Assembly: GCA_900471815.1 (NCBI GenBank)
Contig: UICE01000008.1
Location: forward strand, 248,001 to 312,000
Direction: 5' to 3'
Origin: Hyphomicrobiales bacterium
GTDB lineage: Bacteria > Pseudomonadota > Alphaproteobacteria > Rhizobiales > Rhizobiaceae
DNA length: 64,000 nucleotides
Shown: piece after piece, positions 50,810 through 58,787 of the stretch
Layout: each line of letters begins with the position of its first letter
Position numbering within the stretch: the stretch's first letter is position 1
Program-made: the position numbers and the translations under genes
Notes under the pieces: generated by a model
Databases searched by the model: none
Seen by the model: only the letters and a program-made list of their open reading frames with translations
Told to the model about the DNA's origin: nothing

Positions 50810-51403
50810 ATGTTACGAAAATTGTCTCTGAAAATGGCAGTAATCGCCGTCATTCTGGCTCTGGGCGGGTGCGCATCTGCGCCCAGCCGGATTAATAATG
50901 TCTGCGCTGTTTTCGAGCAACGCGATGGTTGGTTTGATAATTGGTATGTTGCTGCCAAACAGACCGAACGCGAATATGGCGTACCAGTACCAATTCTCAT
51001 GGCGACCATCCGCAAGGAATCCGGGTTCAGTCCCCGTGTAAAGCCGCCGCGTACAAAGCTGCTTGGCTTCATTCCATGGAAGCGGCCATCCTCCGCCTAT
51101 GGTTTTTCGCAAGCGCTGGATGGAACGTGGAAACAATATCAGCGTGAAACCGGGCGCTATGGCGCAAGCCGTAGCAAGTTTGCCGATGCGGTCCATTTCG
51201 TTGGCTGGTATCACTCCAAGAGCAACAAGACGAACGGCATCGAGTTGAATGATGCCTATCATCTCTATCTGGCCTATTATTTCGGTCACGGCGCTTTTTC
51301 ACGCGGTGAGTGGAAAAGCAATGCCAGCATGCAGCAGGTCGCCCGCGCCACCACCAAAATGGCCGAGGATTACGCCGCGCAAATGCGAAACTGCAATCAA
51401 TAA
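50810..51403 (+). CDS. SLT-type lytic transglycosylase-like lipoprotein
   Basis: A 197-residue lipoprotein with signal peptide and lipobox LGGC (Cys21). The domain (about 45-165) has PILMATIRKESGFSPRVKPP, in which Glu70 is the catalytic-position acid of the SLT/lysozyme-like fold, then SSAYGFSQALDGTWKQYQ and FVGWYHSKSNKTNGI. It is expected to cleave peptidoglycan in the periplasm or bind the wall. Family members are found in Brucellaceae as small lipoproteins. It lies alone; the adjacent REPIN-like element follows 58 bases after its stop. Confidence 0.82.
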   Translation: MLRKLSLKMAVIAVILALGGCASAPSRINNVCAVFEQRDGWFDNWYVAAKQTEREYGVPVPILMATIRKESGFSPRVKPPRTKLLGFIPWKRPSSAYGFSQALDGTWKQYQRETGRYGASRSKFADAVHFVGWYHSKSNKTNGIELNDAYHLYLAYYFGHGAFSRGEWKSNASMQQVARATTKMAEDYAAQMRNCNQ

Positions 51404-51460
51404 CTCTGTTGGACTGTCATTGTCGGCGCGAACTTCAGTTTGCCGCACCAGTATCTTGTG

Positions 51461-51576
51461 TGGTTCGACAAGCTCACCATGAGGAAAGCTCGCGATTGCA
51501 GGGGAGTCAGGATTTGCAACGCTGGCAACTGTTATTGCAGCACTTTAACCTTCCTCATGGTGAGCCTCGTCGAACC
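51461..51576. repeat. REPIN-like palindromic element A
   Basis: Two 25-26-base arms in inverted orientation flank about 64 bases. The left arm starts GGTTCGACAAGCTCACCATG (51462) and the right arm, read on the other strand, starts GGTTCGACGAGGCTCACCAT. The arms differ by a few bases, as in REP doublets. The same arm sequence recurs in element B at 54211. No RAYT transposase gene is in the window. Confidence 0.8.
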
Positions 51577-51601
51577 CTGCATAACGCTGTTGCCACGCCC
51601 T

Positions 51602-52027
51602 TCAGGCGAGAGCCTCATCCATGGAATCAAGGATTGCTGTCCAGCCTTTGTTATGGCCATCGCGCGATTCTTCATTGCGGAATTTCACATGCCGCAGGGT
51701 AACATCCGTCTTGCCCTGACCCGCTTCCACAAAATCAATCGTGACCACGCTGTCATCGAGTGAGTGCGGAGACCCCCATGTGAAAGAGAGCCGCGAATGC
51801 GGATCGATTTCAAGATAAGTCCCATAATGCGGGATTTCCCGTTCGCTCGTCACCATGATGATCTCGAAGCGGCCGCCTTTGGTCGGGTCATTCTTCACCT
51901 TGGAGTCCGCGATGCAACCCGGCGGACGCATAAATTTTGCCATGGCGTTAGGGCTGATCCAGGCATTGAAAACCTTCTCGCGTGGTGCGGCGATTGTGCG
52001 GTTGATCGTCAGTTCTAGCTCACTCAT
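51602..52027 (-). CDS. SRPBCC/AHSA1-family protein
   Basis: A 141-residue protein of the activator-of-Hsp90-ATPase-like (AHSA1) group in the START/SRPBCC superfamily. It starts at the ATG at 52027, which overlaps the ArsR gene stop. It has INRTIAAPREKVFNAWISPN (residues 6-25), the characteristic first strand and helix, then GGRFEIIM, YLEIDPHSRLSFTWGS and a C-terminal long helix with GWTAILDSMDEAL. ArsR-AHSA1 pairs are very common in alphaproteobacteria; the ligand is unknown. Confidence 0.85.
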   Translation of the reverse strand: MSELELTINRTIAAPREKVFNAWISPNAMAKFMRPPGCIADSKVKNDPTKGGRFEIIMVTSEREIPHYGTYLEIDPHSRLSFTWGSPHSLDDSVVTIDFVEAGQGKTDVTLRHVKFRNEESRDGHNKGWTAILDSMDEALA

Positions 52028-52352
52028 TTTCGTCATCCTCCAAAAGCATGTTCTCAAGCGCTGTCAGGCGCAATTCCCAAATCGACTTCAACTGACCGAA
52101 CCAATCTTCGGTAAGTCTGAGCGGGGCAAGCTCGGCAGCGATAAAGTGCTCGCGGCCCGAAGTCTGCCGGGTGACAAGTCCTGCTTCCTCCAGCACCTTG
52201 ATGTGTTTGGAAACGGAATTCAGGGACATGTCGAAATGGGCAGCAAGCGAGGTCACCCTCAACGCACCCTCCTGAACAAGGAGCGTCAAAATCTGTCGCC
52301 GTGTCGTATCGCCAGCGGCCTTCAGAATTCGTGACAGGGCATCGTCGTCCAT
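52020..52352 (-). CDS. ArsR-family repressor
   Basis: A winged-helix repressor. The ATG at 52352 is preferred because GGATGA lies about 7 bases upstream; starts at 52361 or 52382 would put coding sequence over a palindromic operator. The domain has ILKAAGDTTRRQILTLLVQ (about 6-24) and VTSLAAHFDMSLNSVSKHIKVLEEAGLV, the recognition helix region. No metal-binding ELCVCDL-type Cys cluster is present, so it is not an arsenic or heavy-metal sensor of the classic kind. It overlaps the AHSA1 gene by 8 bases and is flanked upstream by two operator-like palindromes. Confidence 0.88.
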   Translation of the reverse strand: MDDDALSRILKAAGDTTRRQILTLLVQEGALRVTSLAAHFDMSLNSVSKHIKVLEEAGLVTRQTSGREHFIAAELAPLRLTEDWFGQLKSIWELRLTALENMLLEDDENE

Positions 52353-52356
52353 TTCA

Positions 52357-52374
52357 TTCATCCATATGGTTGAA
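52357..52374. promoter_or_regulatory. ArsR operator candidate 1
   Basis: TTCATCCATATGGTTGAA is a near-perfect palindrome around CCATATGG, lying at the start region of the ArsR gene. A second copy is centred 38 bases further upstream. Confidence 0.65.
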
Positions 52375-52394
52375 TATCGCATCTGCGCATATTA

Positions 52395-52412
52395 GTCAAC
52401 CATATGGGTGAA
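52395..52412. promoter_or_regulatory. ArsR operator candidate 2
   Basis: GTCAACCATATGGGTGAA repeats the CCATATGG-centred pattern of copy 1, with the same flanking TGAATAT. Two copies 38 bases apart fit binding by two repressor dimers. Confidence 0.65.
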
Positions 52413-52502
52413 TATTATTTCCCGTGCAATCTGAATGTCCGGTTTCGCACAGAAAAACCGGAAACAATGTACCGTTGATTCTGCTGCCTATGGGCGAGGG
52501 CT

Positions 52503-52856
52503 CTACATTTGCAGCAGGACGTTGAACCCGCCATAGATCATGCGCTTTCCGTCAAATGGCATTTGGTCCATCTGCTTTGATAGTCGCGGATCGTCCATGA
52601 CCAGCTTGTTTATCTTGTCGCGTTGCTCACGGGATTCGTAGGTGATCCACGAAAAAATTACGATCTCGTCGTCCTTTGCCTGTACGGAGCGGGGAAACGA
52701 CGTCAGTTCGCCAAAGGGCACATCATCGCCCGTGCATTCAACATAGCTTAGCGCGCCATGCTCCATCCAAACCTCGCCTCCCAGTTGGGCAAGCGCCCTA
52801 TAAGCGTCGATCTTGTCCTTCGGAACTGCAAGTATAAAGCCATCAACATAGGTCAT
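52503..52856 (-). CDS. DUF1428 family protein
   Basis: A 117-residue protein of the DUF1428 (YbaA-like) family, a dimeric alpha-beta barrel fold. It has MTYVDGFILAVPKDKIDAYR at the N-terminus, WMEHGALSYVECTGDDVPFG and FSWITYESREQRDKINKL. The ribosome site GAGAGGAAA precedes the ATG by about 6 bases. The function of the family is not known. It stands alone, 120 bases from the ArsR promoter region. Confidence 0.9.
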   Translation of the reverse strand: MTYVDGFILAVPKDKIDAYRALAQLGGEVWMEHGALSYVECTGDDVPFGELTSFPRSVQAKDDEIVIFSWITYESREQRDKINKLVMDDPRLSKQMDQMPFDGKRMIYGGFNVLLQM

Positions 52857-53077
52857 TTTGATTTCCTCTCATGGTTCACTCCCAAAGGACGTTTGAGGAA
52901 ATCCAAATCCTACATCGCTGTTAAGTTTTTGCCGGCGAGGTTTGAGCAATATGTGCCCGAACGTGTCGTGGGTTGAGCAGAAATATCGGAATAACTGTGC
53001 CAACATGTTGGGCGGGCGATCGTTACGAGCTATATCATCTTTATTTGCCGCTTCTTCCAACATGGGTTCGCTCAGGA

Positions 53078-54181
53078 ATGACAAAACTGCTTGCCAGCGT
53101 ACAGAATCTGCCTGAGGCGGAAATCGTCTTCGAAAATGGTGCGGACATTATTGATGTCGGCGGGCCGGCCATAGCCATGTCAGGCTCGGTCGAATCCGGG
53201 CCTTTGCCGGAAATCATCAATTTCGTGGCTGGCCGCAGGCCCGTTTGTGCCGATGCCAGCCATTTGCCGATGCAAGCGGATGTGATGCGCCGCAAGGTTG
53301 GAGAGTTTGTCGCTGCGGGCGTGGAATATATCCGGGTGGGCTTGCGTCCGGGCGAGAACCTGCTGGCAGTGATCGAGGCGATCAAGCCGTTCACCTCCAA
53401 GGTGAAGCTTATCGCCGTCATGTTTGCTGAAGAACAGAGCCGATATCCCGAATCATTTTTAGACGATCTGGTTGCGGCCGGTTTTCACGCCGCCATGATT
53501 GACACGGAAAACACGCTTGGCGAACGCTTGCTCAACCATTTGTCGCCTGACCAGATCGGTCAGTTCTTCAAGCTCGTTCAGTCGAAAGGCTTGCTGGCGG
53601 GTGCCGCCGGTTCGCTCGAAGCGCCCGATATTCCACGACTGCTTTCCTACAGGCCGGATATGCTTGGTTTTTGCGCCGCATTGCGCACTGACCTTTATTG
53701 GGCGGCGCCAATGGATGGTCCTGCGGCAGCAAAGATAAGAGGGCTGATTCCGAAAGGCGCAGTGCGGACCGTTGCACCATTGGCGGACGGCAGCGAACCT
53801 GGGTTGGGTACGGACAAGATTTTCGTGCGCGATTTTGTTTTGCCGGTCGAGATCGGTGCCTATAGTTTCGAGCATGGCAAGACCCAGAAGATGCGCTTCG
53901 ATGTTACTGCCGAAGTTGTTCGCGTTGCCCGCAATGCAGAACAATTGCGTCATGTTGTTTCCTATGATCTCATCATGGACGGCATAAGAGCCATTATCGC
54001 CCGGGGCCATGTCGAGCTGTCTGAAACATTGGCCGAGCAGATTGCGGCTTTCATTCTGGAAAATCCGCGTGTGCTGAAAGTTGTGGTCAGGGCCGAGAAG
54101 CTGGAATTGGGGCCGGGCGGCGTCGGAGTTGAGATTGAGCGCCGCCGCGGTGAAACCGAAGGCTGGGGCGCTTTTCACTAG
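53078..54181 (+). CDS. Fusion of MfnB-like (UPF0264) and dihydroneopterin aldolase (FolB) domains
   Basis: A 367-residue two-domain protein from the ATG at 53078, where MfnB-like proteins usually begin. Residues 1-235 resemble (5-formylfuran-3-yl)methyl phosphate synthase MfnB: GADIIDVGGP, VEYIRVGL, IDTENTLGERL and GLLAGAAGSL. The Lys of archaeal MfnB DVK motif is Gly28 here, and the second Lys position is Thr146, so the aldolase-like reaction may be lost. Residues 245-355 are FolB-like with IGAYSFEHGK (Glu265), ETLAEQIA (Glu316) and Lys341, all catalytic positions intact. The fusion suggests pterin-related C1 metabolism. It is flanked by unrelated genes. Confidence 0.72.
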   Translation: MTKLLASVQNLPEAEIVFENGADIIDVGGPAIAMSGSVESGPLPEIINFVAGRRPVCADASHLPMQADVMRRKVGEFVAAGVEYIRVGLRPGENLLAVIEAIKPFTSKVKLIAVMFAEEQSRYPESFLDDLVAAGFHAAMIDTENTLGERLLNHLSPDQIGQFFKLVQSKGLLAGAAGSLEAPDIPRLLSYRPDMLGFCAALRTDLYWAAPMDGPAAAKIRGLIPKGAVRTVAPLADGSEPGLGTDKIFVRDFVLPVEIGAYSFEHGKTQKMRFDVTAEVVRVARNAEQLRHVVSYDLIMDGIRAIIARGHVELSETLAEQIAAFILENPRVLKVVVRAEKLELGPGGVGVEIERRRGETEGWGAFH

Positions 54182-54210
54182 GTTTGTCTGGCCATGCGGT
54201 TTTTGGTGCG

Positions 54211-54338
54211 TGGTTCGTCCTTTGACACGCTCAGGAGCTCACCATGAGGGAGGTTGTTATTTGCGGAAACCTTCCTGCAATACTGCGATGAATTGCAATC
54301 AATCCACATTACTCATGGTGAGCTTGTCGAACCACGCA
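54211..54338. repeat. REPIN-like palindromic element B
   Basis: The right arm (54311-54338) read in reverse gives TGCGTGGTTCGACAAGCTCA then CCATGAG, matching element A. The left arm begins TGGTTCG at 54211 and continues through TTTGACACGCTCAGG to AGCTCACCATGAGG, an expanded variant. About 60 bases lie between the arms. Confidence 0.75.
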
Positions 54339-54342
54339 CTAT

Positions 54343-54489
54343 TGGTTCCCGGGCATCAGCGATAAGGATTTCGCGCTCGCTGCAATGATCGAGAAGGTTG
54401 TGCAGTGGCAGCCCGGCAAAGAAGAGGGCCCGCTAGAGGGAACGCCGCAGGATGACCCGCGTTATGCCTTCGTAAAATATGATGTCTGA
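54343..54489 (+). pseudogene. C-terminal gene remnant next to REPIN-like element B
   Basis: An open stretch in one frame from 54343 to TGA at 54487-54489 encodes a protein-like tail with DKDFALAAMIEKVVQWQPGK and PRYAFVKYDV. It has no start codon or ribosome site of its own and begins exactly where the palindromic element ends, so it looks like the surviving end of a truncated gene. The parent family was not recognised. Confidence 0.4.
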
Positions 54490-54841
54490 AAGGTAAGATT
54501 GAAGACCTGTCATTCCACCAGCCGAGATTGAAATTAGCTGCGCGACAGAACACAAAATTCCCGGGTCGAAATTAAAGAAACGATCGTTCAATTAATTTCG
54601 ACCGGATTTCCAGAAATCGGCAATATTTGGAGGCTAAAAACAGGCTTTATAAACACGCTGCGCTGAAAATCGCACAACCTCGCTGCACATTTGCGGAAAA
54701 CTTCCCGAAGAATCGCCAAATTTTCCCGAAAAAATCCAACTTTTAAGTGCATTTTAGTTGTCTAAAGTTGTGCGAAGCGCATGTTTCGTTGCGATAAATG
54801 CCGTCCGTGACTGGCATTGCCGGAATTATTGCCTGTAAGAT
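54490..54841. other. Intergenic region upstream of the MFS gene
   Basis: A 352-base stretch, AT-rich at 54580-54790, presumably with the MFS promoter near its right end. TTTCCCGAA-like words repeat at about 54700 and 54725 without forming a clear palindrome. No gene or RNA is recognised. Confidence 0.35.
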
Positions 54842-56512
54842 GTGAGCCCGAAACAACCTTGCCCGAACAAGAAAGTTGATGCGGTGACAGACCGAAAATC
54901 GCCCTTGGCGCCGTTCAAAAACGACACGTTCCGTAACATCTGGATTGCAAGTCTATCCTCGAATTTTGGATCTTTGATCCAGTCCGTTGGTGCAGCTTGG
55001 ATGATGACGACCATTTCCAGTTCTGTGGGCATGGTGGCCTTGGTTCAGGCCTCGACCGCATTGCCTATCATGTTGTTTTCATTGGTGTCTGGCGCGCTCG
55101 CGGATAATTTCAATCGCCGCCGGGTGATGCTTGTGGCGCAAAGTTTTATGTTGGCTGTGTCCGTTTCTTTGTCGGCATTTGCCTATTTCGGGCTCATTAC
55201 GCCTTGGTTGCTTCTCGCCTTTACCTTCCTGCTGGGATGCGGGACGGCATTGAACAACCCGTCATGGCAAGCCTCTGTGGGCGACATGGTTCCGCGCGAT
55301 GACCTTCCGGGCGCTGTGGCGCTCAACAGTATGGGCTTTAATATAACGCGCAGTGTCGGCCCCGCTATTGGTGGCGCTATTGTTGCTTTCGCGGGAGCCG
55401 CAGCTGCATTTGCAGTCAATACTCTCAGTTACTTGCCCTTGATACTTGCCTTGTTTCGCTGGCAACCAAAATATGATGCTAATCCTTTGCCGAGAGAAAC
55501 TCTCGGGAGAGCCATTTCTGCAGGTTTGCGTTATGTTGCGATGTCTCCGAACATTGCAAAAGTCATATTCCGCAGTTTTGTTTTTGGGCTTTCTGCCAGT
55601 GCTGTTCTCGCTTTGCTGCCATTGGTTGCACGCGATCTGGTGAAAGGTGGCCCGCTGGTTTACGGCATCCTGCTTGGCGCCTTTGGCATAGGGGCCATTG
55701 GCGGAGCGCTTTTAAGTGCCCGCCTGCGGGAGTTCATGTCAAGTGAAGCCATTGTAAAATCAGCGTTTATCGGGTTCGCGCTTAGTGCTGTCGTAACTGC
55801 TGTCAGCACCAATACCTGGCTGACCAGTGCTGCGCTTCTTGTATCCGGCGCGTGTTGGGTTCTGGCACTGTCGCTGTTCAACGTCACCGTACAGCTATCG
55901 ACACCACGCTGGGTTGTGGGCAGGGCGCTGTCGCTCTACCAAACGACAACTTTTGGTGGCATAGCCGGAGGAAGCTGGATATGGGGTCAGGCCGCTGCAG
56001 AACATGGTGCGGAAATGGCGTTGCTTGCATCGAGCGTGGTAATGCTTATAGGCGGCGCGATTGGTCTTCGTTATGCTTTGCCGGAATTCAAAACACTCAA
56101 TCTGGATCCGCTCAATCATTTCAGTGAACCATTGCTGGCGCTTGATCTTAAACCGCGCAGCGGGCCCATTGTTATCATGATTGATTATGTCATCAAGGAA
56201 GAGGACGTGAACGAATTTCTTCAGGTAATGGCGGCGCGGCGGCGCATCCGAATTCGCGATGGTGCAGGCCATTGGGCCCTGATGCGCGATCTGGAGAACC
56301 CGGAGATTTGGACGGAAAGCTACCATACGCCGACCTGGGTGGAATATGTGCGCCATAATCAACGCCGCACAAAGGCCGATGCCATTGTCGGAACGCGGAT
56401 CAGAGCCCTTCACAAGGGCGATACTGAGCCGCGTGTCCACCGCATGATCGAGCGGCAGACGACGCTGCCTCACGATATTGCCGCTCATAAAATGCCCATA
56501 GATATGTCTTGA
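54842..56512 (+). CDS. MFS transporter with C-terminal extension (MFS_3/EntS type)
   Basis: A 556-residue transporter starting with GTG at 54842; a GTG at 54883 is an alternative, and neither has a strong ribosome site. Residues about 25-425 hold 11-12 membrane segments with FRNIWIASLSSNFGSLIQSV, ADNFNRRRVMLVAQSFM (the loop 2-3 motif) and NSMGFNITRSVGPAIGG. The group includes the enterobactin exporter EntS and similar efflux proteins. A soluble C-terminal domain (about 430-556) with VIKEEDVNEFLQVMAARRRI and WVEYVRHNQRRT is common in the proteobacterial MFS_3 subgroup and resembles a small dimeric barrel. Likely exports a small molecule; substrate unknown. Confidence 0.85.
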   Translation: MSPKQPCPNKKVDAVTDRKSPLAPFKNDTFRNIWIASLSSNFGSLIQSVGAAWMMTTISSSVGMVALVQASTALPIMLFSLVSGALADNFNRRRVMLVAQSFMLAVSVSLSAFAYFGLITPWLLLAFTFLLGCGTALNNPSWQASVGDMVPRDDLPGAVALNSMGFNITRSVGPAIGGAIVAFAGAAAAFAVNTLSYLPLILALFRWQPKYDANPLPRETLGRAISAGLRYVAMSPNIAKVIFRSFVFGLSASAVLALLPLVARDLVKGGPLVYGILLGAFGIGAIGGALLSARLREFMSSEAIVKSAFIGFALSAVVTAVSTNTWLTSAALLVSGACWVLALSLFNVTVQLSTPRWVVGRALSLYQTTTFGGIAGGSWIWGQAAAEHGAEMALLASSVVMLIGGAIGLRYALPEFKTLNLDPLNHFSEPLLALDLKPRSGPIVIMIDYVIKEEDVNEFLQVMAARRRIRIRDGAGHWALMRDLENPEIWTESYHTPTWVEYVRHNQRRTKADAIVGTRIRALHKGDTEPRVHRMIERQTTLPHDIAAHKMPIDMS

Positions 56513-56515
56513 TTA

Positions 56516-56947
56516 TCAAGGCTTTAAGTCTATTGCTGCTCGAAAGCTTCCATCCATATAAAATGGAACGGAAGCATGCACATGAGCGATTTTCCAGATG
56601 CCGCCCTGTTTGATTAGACCCAGCGTCTGCCGAAACCACAGGTCGGCCTTATCACCCGTGGTTTTCGTGCCGGTCATTCTGACCAGACAGCGCGCAAAAG
56701 CAACGTCGTCGCTTGCCGTAATATCCAACTCCTGCGACTCATTTCCGATAGGCCCGGTCCAGCTATCGAACCAGCTTTGAATGCCTTTGGCATCCTTGCC
56801 ACGATACTGTAATGGTGGGGCAAGACTGAACTCGACAATGTCTTCCGTCAGATAAGAAAGCGTGCTCTGCGCATTCTTGTTGGAAATTGCATCCGACCAG
56901 TTCTTGAGGGTGTCCTCAATGGCGGTATTTTGATTAATACTTGTCAC
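56516..56947 (-). CDS. SnoaL/NTF2-like protein
   Basis: A 143-residue protein of the NTF2-like superfamily, starting with GTG at 56947 after the ribosome site GGAAGGAAG. It has IEDTLKNWSDAISNKNAQST, VEFSLAPPLQYRGKDAKGIQ split by short loops, and LWFRQTLGLIKQGGIWKIAHVHAS, the typical cone-shaped fold. The set AHSA1, sigma factor, YciI nearby is a frequent grouping with NTF2-like proteins. Ligand and role unknown. Confidence 0.85.
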   Translation of the reverse strand: MTSINQNTAIEDTLKNWSDAISNKNAQSTLSYLTEDIVEFSLAPPLQYRGKDAKGIQSWFDSWTGPIGNESQELDITASDDVAFARCLVRMTGTKTTGDKADLWFRQTLGLIKQGGIWKIAHVHASVPFYMDGSFRAAIDLKP

Positions 56948-56990
56948 TTTTACTTCCTTCCAGTGTTAATTGCGGAGTGTGAAGCGAGTT

Positions 56991-57461
56991 TCAAAGTTTT
57001 GCGACGAGCGCCTCAAGTTGATCGGTGCATTGACCCCAACCTTCATGAAACCCCATCTTCTCATGTGCTTCGCGATCAGCCACGGACCAGTGACGGACAA
57101 GCGCCGTGTATTTCGTTTTGCCTTCCTGCTCCTCGAAAGTAAGAATCAGTGTCATGAAAGGTTTTTCTGATGGAACCCAAGCACTGGTGAAAGCATCAGT
57201 GACCACAATCCGCTCATTCTCAATGACTTCAAGATACACACCTCGATTGGGGAATTCATTCCCGTCCGGTCCGCGCATGGTGATGAGGTTGGATCCGCCA
57301 ACGCGCACATCCAGTTCCGCATGCGGTGTTGTATAGGGCAGGGGCGCGAACCATTGTTTCAATAATTCCGCATTGGTCCAGGCTTTAAAAACCTTTTCCC
57401 TAGGGGCGTTGATGAGGCGTGTCAGAACCAGATCACGATCTGTATTTGCCATTGTATCCAT
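56991..57461 (-). CDS. SRPBCC/AHSA1-family protein
   Basis: A 156-residue START-fold protein. The ATG has AAGGAG 7 bases upstream. It has LTRLINAPREKVFKAWTNAE (about 13-32), LKQWFAPLPYTTPHAELDVR split over two elements, and MGFHEGWGQCTDQLEALVAK, the C-terminal helix. It is a paralogue of the protein at 51602. It lies 84 bases after the ECF42-type sigma gene on the same strand, and AHSA1 proteins often accompany that sigma class. It may be a member of the regulon. Ligand unknown. Confidence 0.87.
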   Translation of the reverse strand: MDTMANTDRDLVLTRLINAPREKVFKAWTNAELLKQWFAPLPYTTPHAELDVRVGGSNLITMRGPDGNEFPNRGVYLEVIENERIVVTDAFTSAWVPSEKPFMTLILTFEEQEGKTKYTALVRHWSVADREAHEKMGFHEGWGQCTDQLEALVAKL

Positions 57462-57545
57462 TGCAGTTCTCCTTGTTTCGATGGTCTGAACTAAGGACGA
57501 ACGGCACGCGTGAAATCCGACATTTACCGCGAAAAAAATTGACGT

Positions 57546-58787
57546 TTATTTTTTTGAGAGACTATCAAGGTGGGTGCGGATATGGGCTGCTTCAGCGGCA
57601 GTATTGGCAAGAGCGATTGCGCGGTTGAATGCTTCGCGCGCTTCTCCATTCCGGCCGATTTTCATCAGCAATCCGCCCTTGACCCCGAAATAGTGAAAAT
57701 AACCTGAGAGCCGCTCTTCCAGTGGTTCGATGAGCGTCAGTGCTGCTGCGGGCCCGCGCACTTTGGCGACGGCAACTGCGCGGTTAAGCGTGATCACAGG
57801 TGAGGGCATCATGCGCTCCAGCGCGCCATAAAGCACGTCAATTTCGTTCCAATCAGTCTCTTCTGCGGTGGGCGCGCGGGCATGCAGCGCTGCTATTGCC
57901 GACTGAATTTGGTAGGGACCAGGCTGCCTGTGCCGCATCGCTTTATCGATCAGGGCCAGGCCCTCATTGATCATTTCACGGTTCCAGAGTTTGCGGTCCT
58001 GTTCCTCCAAAAGAATGACTTCGCCATTTGTATCGAAACGTGCAGCCGATCGCGCATTCTGTAGTAACAATAATGCCGCCAGGCCCATTATTTCGGGTTC
58101 GGTCGGATACATGCGCAATAGAAGCCTGACCAGACGGATTGCTTCGTCGCACAGCGGAATGCGGGCTTTTTGTTCGCTGGCGGCAGCGGAATATCCTTCG
58201 TTGAAAATCAGATAGATCATTGCCGCGACCGCCGCTAGCCGCTCAGCACGTTCGATGGGATCGGGCGTTTCAAACGGGATTTCGCCTGCGCCAATCCGGC
58301 TTTTTGCACGTGTTATGCGCTGTTCCATGGCGCTTTCGCCGACCAGAAAGGCTTTGGCAATTTGTTTTACCGAAAGGCCCGAAACGATTCTCAACGCCAA
58401 TGGAATTTGTTGCGTTGCCGGAAGGTCAGGATGGCAGCAGATGAACAAAAGACGAAGGATATCATCACGATAATCTGCTCCGTCGATGTTCTCTGCAATC
58501 GTCGTTTCATTATCCTCCAGATCAGACAGCACTTCTTCAGGCGGCAATGGCTGCTGCTTTGCCTGACGGCGAACCACATCAATTGCGCTGTTGCGCCCGA
58601 CGAAAATCAGCCAGGCCGTTGGATCGCGTGGTGGACCGTTCTTGGTCCAGTTTTTCAGCGCTTTGACGCAGGCCTCCTGAAACGCTTCTTCCGCTACATC
58701 AAGATTGCGAAAGTAACGCAGCAGCGCGCCTACAGCCTGCGGGCGGGCCGCTATAAGTGCCGCATCGATCCAACGTGCATCTGTCAT
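57546..58787 (-). CDS. ECF42-type RNA polymerase sigma factor with TPR-like extension
   Basis: A 413-residue sigma factor. Region 2 (about 8-75) has ALLRYFRNLDVAEEAFQEAC and DPTAWLIFVGRNSAIDVVRR. Region 4 (about 120-175) has LALRIVSGLSVKQIAKAFLV and ESAMEQRITRAKSRI. A helical C-terminal extension (about 180-413) is TPR-like (for example FHYFGVKGGLLMKIGRNGEA) and replaces an anti-sigma factor in this class. Its start overlaps the YciI gene stop by 4 bases. ECF42 factors are known to pair with a DGPF/YciI protein exactly as here. Confidence 0.9.
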   Translation of the reverse strand: MTDARWIDAALIAARPQAVGALLRYFRNLDVAEEAFQEACVKALKNWTKNGPPRDPTAWLIFVGRNSAIDVVRRQAKQQPLPPEEVLSDLEDNETTIAENIDGADYRDDILRLLFICCHPDLPATQQIPLALRIVSGLSVKQIAKAFLVGESAMEQRITRAKSRIGAGEIPFETPDPIERAERLAAVAAMIYLIFNEGYSAAASEQKARIPLCDEAIRLVRLLLRMYPTEPEIMGLAALLLLQNARSAARFDTNGEVILLEEQDRKLWNREMINEGLALIDKAMRHRQPGPYQIQSAIAALHARAPTAEETDWNEIDVLYGALERMMPSPVITLNRAVAVAKVRGPAAALTLIEPLEERLSGYFHYFGVKGGLLMKIGRNGEAREAFNRAIALANTAAEAAHIRTHLDSLSKK

